Source: Pirellulaceae bacterium
GTDB taxonomy: Bacteria; Planctomycetota; Planctomycetia; Pirellulales; Pirellulaceae
Length of the DNA stretch: 64,000 nucleotides
NCBI GenBank assembly: GCA_018402565.1
Contig: JAGYIQ010000011.1
Span: 1-64,000 of the forward strand
Direction of reading: 5' to 3'
Below the pieces are notes generated by a model. It was not told the DNA's origin, searched no databases, and saw only the letters and a program-made list of their open reading frames with translations. The translations under genes were made by a program, and so were the position numbers. Positions 7,020 to 15,417 of the stretch are shown here, piece by piece (position 1 is the first letter of the stretch; each line of letters opens with the position of its first letter).

Positions 7020-8950
7020 CCAAGGGGCGACGACCCTTCTTTTTGGATGTTTAGGGGAGCGGTCTCGCTGCCAAACTTTCGGTCCCACTGGCAAGCCAGT
7101 GGGGGCCGGTGTGGCCAAGGGGCAGAGTTCCTTCTTTTTGATCATTGGGGGGGAGCTGGTAGCCGTCAGTTGCCGCTCCGCCGGGCAGAGCCACGACGGA
7201 AGCGGGGGTAGACCAGCTGACCTTTGCTGGTTGGAGGTGGGATGAGTACAGGGGAATGGGGACAGAGGAATGGGGACAGAGGAATGAAGACAGGGGAATG
7301 GGGGACAGAGGAATGGGGACAGGGGAATGGGGACAGAGGAATGGGGACAGAGGAATGAGGGCAGTTGTAGACCAGCAGTCCTCTGCTGGTTGGAGCTGAG
7401 AATCGCTTGTCGTATCTGCAAGCGGCTTGAACCAAGGGATTGGGTTGTGAAACAATGGTCGGGCACGTTCACTGGCGGTGTGACCAAGGGGCAAAGAGCC
7501 TTCTTTTTGATGATTGGGGGGATGGCGGTAGCCGGTCAGTCATCGCCCCATCGGCACGAGGCCGAAGGTGGCGGTGTGGCCAAGGGGCAGAGTTCCTTCT
7601 TTTTGATCATTGGGGGGGAGCTGGTAGCCGTCAGTTGCCGCTCCGCCGGGCAGAGCCACGACGGAAGCGGGGGTAGACCAGCTGACCTTTGCTGGTTGGA
7701 GGTGGGATGAGTACAGGGGAATGGGGACAGAGGAATGGGGACAGAGGAATGAAGACAGGGGAATGGGGGACAGAGGAATGGGGACAGAGGAATGGGGACA
7801 GAGGAATGAGGGCAGAGGAATGCGGGACAGGATGCAGACCAGCGAGTCCTCTGCTGGTTGGAGCTGAGAATCGCTTGTCGTCATGTGCAAGCGGCTCGAA
7901 CCTAGGGATTGGGTTGTGAAACAATGGTGGGCACGTCACTGGAGGCGGTGTGACCAAGGGGCAACGAGCGCTTCTTTTGATGATTGGGGGGATGGCGGTA
8001 GCTGGTCAAGATCATCGCCCCTATCTGACGAGGCCGAAGGTGGCGATGTGACCAAGGGGTGAAGAGCCTTCTTTTTGATGATTGGGGGGGAGTTGGTAGC
8101 CGTCAGTTGCCGCTCCGCCGGGCAGAGCCACGACGGAAGCGGGGGTAGACCAGCTGACCTTTGCTGGTTGGAGGTGGGATGAGGACAGGGGAATGGGGAC
8201 AGAGGAATGAAGACAGGGGAATGGGGGACAGAGGAATGGGGACAGGGGAATGGGGACAGAGGAATGGGGACAGAGGAATGAGGGCAGAGGAATGGGGACA
8301 GTTGTAGACCAGCAGTCCTCTGCTGGTTGGAGCTGAGAATCGCTTGTCGTATGTGCAAGCGGCTTGAACCAAGGGATTGGGTTGTGAAACAATGGTCGGG
8401 CACGTTCACTGGCGGTGTGACCAAGGGGCAAAGAGCCTTCTTTTTGATTATTTGGGGATGGCGGTAGCTGGTCAGTCATCGCCCCATCGGCACGAGGCCG
8501 AAGGTGGCGGTGTGACCAAGGGGCAGAGTTCCTTCTTTTTGATTATTGGGGGGGAGCTGGTAGCCGTCAGTTGCCGCTCCGCCGGGCAGAGCCACGACGG
8601 AAGCGGGGCGGACCAGCGGCCCTCTGTAGACCAGCACGCCCTCTGCTGGTTGGAGCTGAGCGTCGCTTGTCGCATGTGCATGCGGCTTGAACCTAGGGAT
8701 CGAGTTGTGAAACAATGGTCGGGCTCGTTTACTGGCGGTGTGACCAAGAGGCAAAGAGCCTTCTTTTTGATATTGGGGGGATGGCGGTAGCTGGTCAGTC
8801 ATCGCCCCATCGGCACGAGGCCGAAGGTGGCGGTGTGGCCAAGGGGTGAAGAGCCTTCTTTTTGATTATTGGGGGGGGCGATTCTAGCTACCCAAACTTC
8901 CGCTCCGGCGGGGTAAACCCACCGGTGGCGGTGTGACCAAGGGGCAACGA
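7020..8950 (-). repeat. Tandem macro-repeats with inverted R1 units and 14-bp minisatellites
   Basis: Four tandem units begin near 7117, 7574, 8043 and 8510, spaced about 457, 470, 466 and 324 bp. Each has R1 in inverted orientation (GACCAAGGGGCAAAGAGCC then CTTCTTTTTGAT), GCCGTCAGTTGCCGCTCCGC, GACCAGCTGACCTTTGCTGG, and a shared tail CAAGCGGCTTGAACC...GGGATTGGGTTGTGAAACAA. The first three also carry a GGGGACAGAGGAAT minisatellite (7245-7360, 7708-7820, 8183-8300). Several frames stay open across the minisatellite and would encode PHSSVPIPLSP-type peptides; these are repeat artefacts. I see no credible gene from 6970 to 9480. Confidence 0.85.
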
Positions 8951-9034
8951 GCAAAAAAAGTTGAATGGCGAGTCTCCGAGGGGGCTCGGTGATTTAGCGA
9001 AACTGACTTCGCCCGTCGCGAACTGCTCAGGCCG

Positions 9035-9250
9035 CCTAGAAGGTGAAGCTTGACAACCTTGAGGGACCCTGAGCGTACCTTGAGCCCAGCTTGTCGGTGT
9101 CATTCTCAAGGTCGCCGGAATCGTGAGACCTCGTAGTTTGCGGGTTCAAGTGATACTCGGCCACCGCTGAGACTTCTGGTTTGGGGAGCACGAGCAAAAG
9201 CGATCAGGCTGGCGTTGGGCCACGCGAGATCATAAGTGCATGGTGCCTTT
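9035..9250 (-). repeat. Repeat B, copy 3, inverted
   Basis: Reverse complement of the copies at 1776-1945 and 4306-4510, from TTGACAACCTTGAGGGACC through GACTTCTGGTTTGGGGAGCA to ATAAGTGCATGGTGCC. Sequence just before it (8990-9035) matches the region following copy 1. Together, copies 1 and 3 bracket the whole RHS/repeat island as inverted repeats about 7.3 kb apart. Confidence 0.8.
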
Positions 9251-9480
9251 GTTGGCGGAATGCGATATTTTGTACCGGGGTAATCCGATTTCGCTTGCTT
9301 CTGAACCAGCCGGCCGGGTAAACTGGGGGTGACGGTGTGTTTCTCGCCGTGACTGTATCGTTCAAGGTGGATGTTCTGGGTAGACCAGCATTCGTCTGTC
9401 GACCAACCGTCCTCCGCTGCTTGACAGTGCGGTCGTTGCCCGATTGGTGTGGGGGGGCGGTGCCGAGTATACTGGGGGGT

Positions 9481-10610
9481 ATGGCGAAGGGAAAGAAAAA
9501 AGTTCGGACGGAGTTTCGCAAGCGGTATGGGGCTCGTACGCGCCCCGGCGATATGACTCGTCAGTTTCAAGCCGATCAGGAGTCGGGCGAGACGCAGCGC
9601 GGGAGCGGGTCTCGGGGCGGGGCGACTTGGTCAAGTCGCGGATGGTCCGCGGGGTGTCGGCCGACGCGGACGAGTCGGGCCAATCCTTGGTGCTGGACGT
9701 GACCGACGGCGACTGTCTGCCAGGCCAGGTCCTGCGGGTCCATGGGCTGCACAGCGTGGTGCGGATGGGCGACGGACGTGACTGGACCTGTGCGACCCGC
9801 GGTTTGCTCAAGACCTTGGGGACGGAACTGCGGCATGTGGTGGTGGCGGGCGACTTGGTGATGGTCAAGCAGACGGGGCCAACCGAGGGGGTGATCCAAC
9901 GAGTGGAGCCCCGGCGGGGGTGTCTGAGTCGCAGCAGTCGTAACCGGCGGCATTTGATCGCTGCCAATATCCAGCAATGCCTGATCGTAACGTCGTGTGC
10001 GGAACCGGGCCTCAAGCCCAACTTGATCGACCGCTTTTTGGTGACGGCCGAAAAATCCGGGGTGCAGCCGCTGATCGTGTTCAATAAGATCGATCTGATC
10101 GATGCCGCCGAAGTCCAGACGACGGCGGGTGATTTTGCCCAGTTGGGATATCCGGTGTTTTTTGCTTCCGCCACTAAAAATTGGGGGATTGCGGCACTGC
10201 AGGCCTGCCTGCACGATCGTCGGACGGTGGTGGTGGGCCAGAGCGGGGTCGGCAAGTCCTCGTTGCTGAACGCCATCGAGCCCGGGTTGGGGTTGCGGGT
10301 CCGCGAGGTCAGTCGCGACAATCAGAAGGGACGCCACACGACGACGGCCGCTAACTTGATTCCGCTGCGGCAGGGCGGGTACGTCTTGGATACGCCTGGT
10401 ATCCGGCAATTGCAGATGTGGGACTTGGTGCCGGCCGAGGCAGGATTGTGGTTTCGCGAGCTGCGACCATGGGCAGATCGCTGCCGTTTTCCCAACTGCA
10501 GTCATACGCATGAACAGGACTGCGCGGTCAAGTCCGCGGTGGCGGACGGAAGAATCAGTTTGCGGCGGTACGACAGTTACTGCCAGATGTTCGCGGGCGA
10601 TCTGTTGTAG
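9481..10610 (+). CDS. rsgA: Ribosome small-subunit-dependent GTPase RsgA, apparent frameshift
   Basis: A circularly permuted GTPase that checks late 30S subunit maturation. After an OB-fold come G4 (VFNKIDL), G1 (VVGQSGVGKSS) and G3 (DTPGIR), in that permuted order, then the zinc site C-x4-C-x-H-x5-C (CRFPNCSHTHEQDC). The basic N-terminal leader typical of the group (MAKGKKKVRTEFRKRYG) starts at ATG 9481, but it is in a different frame from the rest. The frames join near 9597-9606, where adding one G to CGCGGGAGCGG gives an uninterrupted leader through ERVSGRGDL. Without correction, translation must start downstream of the leader. It is either a one-base assembly error or a real lesion that spares all catalytic domains. 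Confidence 0.85.
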
Positions 10611-10635
10611 TGCTATGTCACGGCCAAAACTTGGC

Positions 10636-10718
10636 GTGTGGTAAAGGGGTCAGGCGTCAATTGTGCGCAGCACCCGCGGGGCCGTTCCGGCAATTGACGC
10701 CTGACCCCTTTACCACAC
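10636..10718. repeat. REP-like palindrome, copy 1
   Basis: A 28-bp perfect inverted repeat: GTGTGGTAAAGGGGTCAGGC plus GTCAATTG on the left, its complement at 10691-10718, around a 27-bp loop. It starts 26 bp after the rsgA stop. It could also act as a hairpin barrier downstream of rsgA. Confidence 0.8.
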
Positions 10719-10845
10719 CGTGGTCGTGGGGCGCGGTCTCGTTACAACCGGCATGATAGGTACGGTGGGCGGCGATTCCGAGGGACTCGGTGGGGTCGGC
10801 GGGTTTCTGGACACTCCCGCCAGGGTTTCTGGTCCAAGAGTTGAA

Positions 10846-10926
10846 GTGTGGTAAGGGGCTCAGGCGTCAATTGCGCAGCACCCGCAGGGCCGTTCCGGCA
10901 ATTGACGCCTGACCCCTTTACCACAC
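10846..10926. repeat. REP-like palindrome, copy 2, with abutting MITE end
   Basis: A second copy of the 10636 palindrome with a few changes in the left arm and the same loop (CGCAGCACCCGCAGGGCCGT). Directly after it, 10927-10947 is the last ~21 bp of the 163-bp MITE family (GGGGCGTGAACGGTTAC). Two copies in the same gap make a REPIN-like doublet. Confidence 0.75.
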
Positions 10927-11046
10927 CTACGGGGCGTGAACGGTTACGAATTGAACAGCGATTGGCTGGGCGATCTCCGCCCGAGGCACTGCGGGCTTTG
11001 TGCCAACTTGCCCCCCCCGCTCCAACAGTGACGAAGGTACCGAACA

Positions 11047-11805
11047 TTGATTCAGACTCCCACCCCTGAGACGGCGGAACGCCGCTCGACGATCGACAGC
11101 CATGCCGGCGCTGCCTTTTTTTGTCAACAGTTGTTTCAGCATGGATGGAACTTGGGCGGTCGCCCGCGGGTGTTGATCGCCGGGTGCGGTTCGGGCCATG
11201 AAGCGGTGGCGATCGGACAAGAGCTGCAGGCCACGATCGAAGCGGTGGATGTCGAGGACTTCGTGCCAGAGTCATTAAAGCAATTGCCGGGGGTGCAGTT
11301 TCAGGTCGCCAGTGTTTGCGCGCTGCCGTTTCCGGCCGGTCATTTTGATGCCATTTTTTACCATCATGTCATCGAGCACGTCGACGATCCGCCGACCAGT
11401 TTGGTGGAGTTGCACCGGGTCTTGAAGCCAGGCGGTTGGTTGTTTGTGGGCACGCCGAATCGCCAGCGATTGATCAGTTCGATTGGGGCTCACGAGCAAT
11501 CCGAGTGGAAACCGACGCTGGCGAACAAATTGGGCGACAATCTCCGTGATTGGAAAGATCGCTTGACGGGCCAGTTCCGCAACGAATTGGGCGCGCATGC
11601 TGGGTTCAGTCACAGCGAATTGGACGAACTGTTATCGCGGCACTTTCAACAGCGCGAATGGTTGACTCGCGAGTACATCCAATTCAAGTATGCCGGCAAT
11701 CGCTTGGCGCCCTTGTTGCCGATGGTGACCCATCCCGCCGTCTGTTGGTTTGCGGCGCCGGCCATTTATGTTCTGTGCCAAAAGTCGCTGCAGCGCACGG
11801 AGTAG
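11047..11805 (+). CDS. Class I SAM-dependent methyltransferase
   Basis: A 252-residue methyltransferase. Motif I is VLIAGCGSGHEA (near residue 43), the acidic end of strand 2 is AVDVEDF, motif IV is FDAIFYHHVIEHV and motif VI is VLKPGGWLFVGTPN, all in the usual order for the Methyltransf_11/UbiE-like group. The substrate cannot be told; the IEHV-D-P pattern fits small-molecule or sugar/lipid methylation. TTG 11047 is the first available start, with a weak purine tract upstream. The C-terminus is hydrophobic (FAAPAIYVLCQ) and may associate with membrane. It stands alone between repeat-filled gaps. Confidence 0.75.
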   Translation: MIQTPTPETAERRSTIDSHAGAAFFCQQLFQHGWNLGGRPRVLIAGCGSGHEAVAIGQELQATIEAVDVEDFVPESLKQLPGVQFQVASVCALPFPAGHFDAIFYHHVIEHVDDPPTSLVELHRVLKPGGWLFVGTPNRQRLISSIGAHEQSEWKPTLANKLGDNLRDWKDRLTGQFRNELGAHAGFSHSELDELLSRHFQQREWLTREYIQFKYAGNRLAPLLPMVTHPAVCWFAAPAIYVLCQKSLQRTE

Positions 11806-11894
11806 CAGGGCGGTGCTGACGCAAGAGGGCCGCTTCTGGGTTGGGTCAGACGGTTATCTCGTTCAAGTGTCCATGGCGAAGTAGTACTTCGCTT

Positions 11895-12057
11895 GTAACC
11901 AATCACGGCTGGAATATAATTCAAGGGGCTGGTGCGTTCCGCAAGTCGGATCGTGCATGGGGCAAACTCGTGGCAATCACCAGTTGCCCTTTGAGGGAGG
12001 AAATTAAATGGTTAGCCCGACTTGCTCCACGACACCCTACGGGGAGTGAACGGTTAC
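11895..12057 (+). mobile_element. 163-bp IS66-like MITE, copy a
   Basis: Starts GTAACC and ends GGTTAC, with the internal core GGGGCTGGTGCGTTCCGCAA and GGTTAGCCCGACTTGCT shared by all copies. Flanks are CTTCGCTT (11887-11894) and CTTTGCTT (12058-12065), a 7/8 match that fits an 8-bp target duplication. No coding capacity. Its internal half differs from copies b, c and e but resembles copy d. Confidence 0.8.
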
Positions 12058-12063
12058 CTTTGC

Positions 12064-12816
12064 TTAGTGGTCCTGATCCACCTGTGTCGCTGGCTTGCGG
12101 CCGATGAATTGGTAGTAGGGCATGCGACTCAGCGGTATGTAGGGGATCTTGCCGGTCGATTCGTTGAGTAACACGGTGTCGAAGTGCCGTTCCAAAAATG
12201 GCAAGTGATCGGGGGAAGGAAACACGTTGTCGCTGGCGAAGTGCGTCGGCCAATAATGTCTTGTGAACCAGCCGTGTTTCGCGTGTCCCTGGGCGGGGTA
12301 CTTCCGCGAGACATAAAAGTCGACCACTCCGATCAGGCCACCGGGTTTGAGGATCCGTCGAGCGTTCTCGATGGCGGCGAACCAATCGGGAATCATGGTC
12401 AACGAGTACGAGAAGGTGACGACGTCGGCCCAGCCCTCTGCGGGAGTGAACTTGGTGGCGTCGGCGGTCACCGGCTGCACGTTCTGCCAGCCGTTCTGGT
12501 CGGCCCGTTTTTGGCAGACGGCCAGAAGGCTGGTGGCCAAATCGACGACGTAGACTTTTTTGAGTTCTTGGATGCGCGGGCCGAAGTAGTCCAGATTGTT
12601 TCCGGTGCCGCCGCCCATGTCGACCCACACACCATCGACAGGGGTGGGGATCTGCTGCCACAGCTCTTGGCGACCTTGCAACAATCGCTTGCGGAACGAA
12701 TCGTAATCGTCGGCTTGGCCCCCGTAGAAACTGTCCATCCGCTGCGCGTGCGTTTCACCTCGCACGCGTTTGAACACCAAGTGGTAAAGGACCTTCAAGT
12801 CGGAGAATAAACCCAT
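12064..12816 (-). CDS. SAM methyltransferase, BtaB-like (betaine lipid type)
   Basis: A 250-residue methyltransferase with motif I VWVDMGGGTGNNLDYF, motif II VYVVDLATS and motif VI ILKPGGLIGVVDFYVS. The N-terminal pattern (YHLVFKRVRGETHAQRM..FYGGQADDYDSFRKRLL) and the ADVVTFSYSLTMIPDW segment resemble the BtaB half of betaine-lipid synthases, which N-methylates diacylglyceryl-homoserine to DGTS. Such lipids replace phospholipids under phosphate limitation. The usual BtaA partner is not seen next to it, so the specific role is uncertain. The last bases fall just inside the copy-a MITE target duplication. Confidence 0.65.
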   Translation of the reverse strand: MGLFSDLKVLYHLVFKRVRGETHAQRMDSFYGGQADDYDSFRKRLLQGRQELWQQIPTPVDGVWVDMGGGTGNNLDYFGPRIQELKKVYVVDLATSLLAVCQKRADQNGWQNVQPVTADATKFTPAEGWADVVTFSYSLTMIPDWFAAIENARRILKPGGLIGVVDFYVSRKYPAQGHAKHGWFTRHYWPTHFASDNVFPSPDHLPFLERHFDTVLLNESTGKIPYIPLSRMPYYQFIGRKPATQVDQDH

Positions 12817-12962
12817 AACCAGCCAAAAAATCTAGCGACTATCGATTGGCAGCCGACCCCCTCGGTCCGCTGCGTTCCTCAGGCCCCGGGGACGAATTGT
12901 AAACCAATGGCGGAGTCTTGCTAACCGGGCTGGGGGGGCCGTTTCTTGGCGGGGCCGCAATT

Positions 12963-13090
12963 GGCCGGTTGATTTTTCCAGACTTGCACGTGAGTAGGCG
13001 GTCCGAATCAAGAGAATCGAGCGAAAACAGGGCGTTTCCAAGTCAATCGAAATGCTTGACGCATTCCGCTACGGAAAAATCAACCAGCCC
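12963..13090. mobile_element. MITE2-family element, copy 1
   Basis: Ends GGTTGATTTTTCC and GGAAAAATCAACC form inverted repeats. The internal sequence includes GGGCGTTTCCAAGTCAATCG and CTTGACGCATTCCGCTACGG, shared with 18112-18283 and 25701-25931. It is non-coding and fills most of the 450-bp gap between the divergent neighbours; the rest (13090-13267) is the leader of the TIGR03790 gene. Confidence 0.75.
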
Positions 13091-13267
13091 ATGGTGGTGA
13101 GGGCCGATTGCTTGTTCGGGCCCCGAGGGCCGCTGGATTGAGCTATACTGGAGGGGTATTCCTCAGGCTGTCTGGGTTGGGGGGATCGGTGGGCGACCGG
13201 TTTTGTCGCTCGCACTCCAGCCTCCGTCCGTAAACGTCCGTCGTCGCTGCTCAGCAAGGTTGAACTG

Positions 13268-15325
13268 ATGAAAAACGTCATGGCCAGTCATCGGATCTGT
13301 AGTCGCCAAGTCGGGGCTTGGTGGTGCATTCTGCTCGTGTGTTTCTTGCTGCACAACTTGCCGGTTCGGGCGGGGTTGGGACCTGAAAACTGCGTGTTGG
13401 TGATCAACGGAGGTTCGCCGGAGTCCCAGCGGATTGGCTATCAGTATGCCGAATGGCGGAAGATCCACCCGCGGAATGTGATCGTTTTGTCGGATGTGCC
13501 GGCGGGAGAGAAGTGCTCGGTTGCGGCCTTTAAGGATAAGATCCTGCTGCCGATCTTCCAGGCCATCTCGGAGCGGAAGCTGGATGGCCAGATCCACTGT
13601 GTGATTTATTCGACGGGGTTCCCGACGCAGATCGATTTTCAGGCTTGGGCCAAGGACCTGCAACCACCGTTGGAGAAGCACCAGACTCCTATCGGTTCGC
13701 TGACCAGTATGACGTACTTGTACCGTTGGGTGTTGGCCGAGCAGCCGGCGATCGTGGGTTTTGACACCAACCATTATGCTCGGCGGGGTCCCTCGACCGT
13801 GTTGGACTTTCCGCTGAGTTCCACCGAGGGTATGGAGCGATTCAAGGAGGCGCGGCGGTTGTACGATGCGGGACAGTACTTGGAGGCCGATGCGATCTTT
13901 GCGGCGTTGCTCAAGGAGCATCCGTTCCAATGTGGTTTGGCGTATTGGCAGTGCCGTTGTCAGGCCAAGGCGGGGGATGAAACTGCGGCTGCGCAAGCGT
14001 TGGTCGACGCGGCTCGGCGCGGTTGGCGTTTTAGAAACTTCACGGAGAGTGATTCCGAGTTGGGCGACATGGCCAAGGCGGCCTCGTTCCAGGCCACGCT
14101 CAAAGCGTTGAACGAATCTTACTGGGAATTTGCCGTGCCGCTGTCGTTTTCCGCTCAGGTCAACTGGAGCCCGAGTGGCTTTCCGGAGAATTTGGATCAA
14201 TCGCCCCATCGATATTTGTTGGCGGTTTCTTTGGGGGTCGTTGGCACCAACACAAAGACCAATACTCCGGAGGAATTGTTGGTGTACTTGCAACGCAGTG
14301 CTGCGGCGGATCACACGCAGCCCAAGGGCAAGTTCTTTTTTGCCAACACCAAAGACGTGCGTTCGACGACGCGGATGCCCAACTTCTCCTCGGCGGTCAA
14401 AGCGTTGACTGCCATGGGGTACACGGCCGAGATCGTGACCGACAGTTTGCCGCGTAATGCCAAGGCGGTACTGGGGGCCACGTTGGGGACACCCAACTTC
14501 GATTGGCTGGGGAGCGGCTCCAAGTTCCAACCGGGAGCAATTGGCGATAACCTAACCAGTTGGGGGGCGCGGTTTGATGACGGCAACAGCCAGACCACCG
14601 TGGGCGAATTTCTGCGAGCTGGTGCGGGCGGAGCGGCGGGAACCGTAGTGGAGCCGTACGCGATTCAGAACAAATTTCCCTACCCGTTGATTCATGCTTA
14701 TTACGCGCGTGGTTTTTCTTTGGCGGAAGCGTTTTATTTATCGGTCAATGGCCCGTACCAACTGTTGGTGGTGGGCGACGCGATCTGCCAGCCGTTTTCG
14801 CGGCCGCCGTTGATCGAGGTCAAATTGACGGCGGATCAAGGTAAAGTCAAAGGCAACGTGCCCATTACTCTGGGGATGCGTGACAATTCACCGATGGTAC
14901 AACGGATCGACCTGTACATGGATGGCCTGCGAGTGGGAGCGGTCGGGGAAGCTGGCGTGATTCGTATCGATACTACCCAACACGCCGACGGGTATCACGA
15001 GCTGCGATTTGTGCCGGTGGGAGCCGACTCTACCCAGGCCAGCTCGCGGGTGGTCGTGCCGTTGCAGTTCAACAACCAGGGCCATGAGACGAAGTTGGCG
15101 GCCAAAGTCGAGGGCGATGTCGTACGCGTTCGAGTGCAGGCGACTGGTGCTCAGGCGATCAAAGTCTTCGCCTTTCAAGAGTTGTTGGAGCAACGCGAGG
15201 AAGCGTCTTTTGAGTTAACGGTGCCACGGGCCAAGTTGGGCTCGGGGCCAGTTGTCTTGCAAGCCGTGGCCAGCTTTGGCGAGCAAGCGGTGGCCAGTGC
15301 CCCGCAGACGGTGACGTTACCCTGA
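13268..15325 (+). CDS. TIGR03790-type secreted protein
   Basis: A 685-residue protein with a cleavable signal peptide (WWCILLVCFLLHNLPVRA, residues 16-34). The mature N-terminus (ENCVLVINGGSPESQRIGYQYAEWRKI.. then VIYSTGFPT) matches the TIGR03790 group of uncharacterised proteins found in planctomycetes and verrucomicrobia. An alpha-helical TPR-like stretch (residues ~200-270) is inserted, and a beta-rich C-terminus follows. No catalytic motif is recognised. ATG 13268 is used. A TATACT box at 13144-13149 could be a -10, but I find no convincing -35. Function unknown; export to the periplasm or surface is likely. Confidence 0.75.
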   Translation: MKNVMASHRICSRQVGAWWCILLVCFLLHNLPVRAGLGPENCVLVINGGSPESQRIGYQYAEWRKIHPRNVIVLSDVPAGEKCSVAAFKDKILLPIFQAISERKLDGQIHCVIYSTGFPTQIDFQAWAKDLQPPLEKHQTPIGSLTSMTYLYRWVLAEQPAIVGFDTNHYARRGPSTVLDFPLSSTEGMERFKEARRLYDAGQYLEADAIFAALLKEHPFQCGLAYWQCRCQAKAGDETAAAQALVDAARRGWRFRNFTESDSELGDMAKAASFQATLKALNESYWEFAVPLSFSAQVNWSPSGFPENLDQSPHRYLLAVSLGVVGTNTKTNTPEELLVYLQRSAAADHTQPKGKFFFANTKDVRSTTRMPNFSSAVKALTAMGYTAEIVTDSLPRNAKAVLGATLGTPNFDWLGSGSKFQPGAIGDNLTSWGARFDDGNSQTTVGEFLRAGAGGAAGTVVEPYAIQNKFPYPLIHAYYARGFSLAEAFYLSVNGPYQLLVVGDAICQPFSRPPLIEVKLTADQGKVKGNVPITLGMRDNSPMVQRIDLYMDGLRVGAVGEAGVIRIDTTQHADGYHELRFVPVGADSTQASSRVVVPLQFNNQGHETKLAAKVEGDVVRVRVQATGAQAIKVFAFQELLEQREEASFELTVPRAKLGSGPVVLQAVASFGEQAVASAPQTVTLP

Positions 15326-15359
15326 TCCCAACTCGGCAGTAATCAACGCGCCGACTTCG

Positions 15360-15390
15360 AAATCAGCCGGCGTGCGTTAGCACCCGGTAT
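15360..15390. repeat. Short dispersed repeat AATCAGCCGG-CGTTAGCACCCGG
   Basis: AATCAGCCGGCGTGCGTTAG followed by CACCCGGT. Near-identical copies lie at 41399-41430 and 41444-41478. All three sit just beyond the 3' ends of genes, between convergent pairs. Function unknown. Confidence 0.7.
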
Positions 15391-15417
15391 TCGCGGGCAC
15401 TTAACTGCGGACGATTC

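Noticed and set aside
7245..7360. Possible CRISPR array
   Set aside because: The units are contiguous 14-bp minisatellites without unique spacers of constant length, and no cas gene is present.
7051..8479. Several long minus-strand frames rich in PHSSVPIPLSP and HPTSNQQ
   Set aside because: They arise from the 14-bp minisatellite and R1 repeats; all three frames look alike, there is no start signal, and the pattern matches the DNA repeat rather than a protein family.
9421..9473. TTGACA ... TATACT promoter for rsgA
   Set aside because: The boxes are 41 bp apart, too far for a sigma70-type promoter, and TATACT lies only 7 bp before the ATG.
13163..14530. 455-residue minus-strand frame
   Set aside because: Antisense to the TIGR03790 gene, no recognisable motif, Arg/Gln-rich composition typical of shadow frames.
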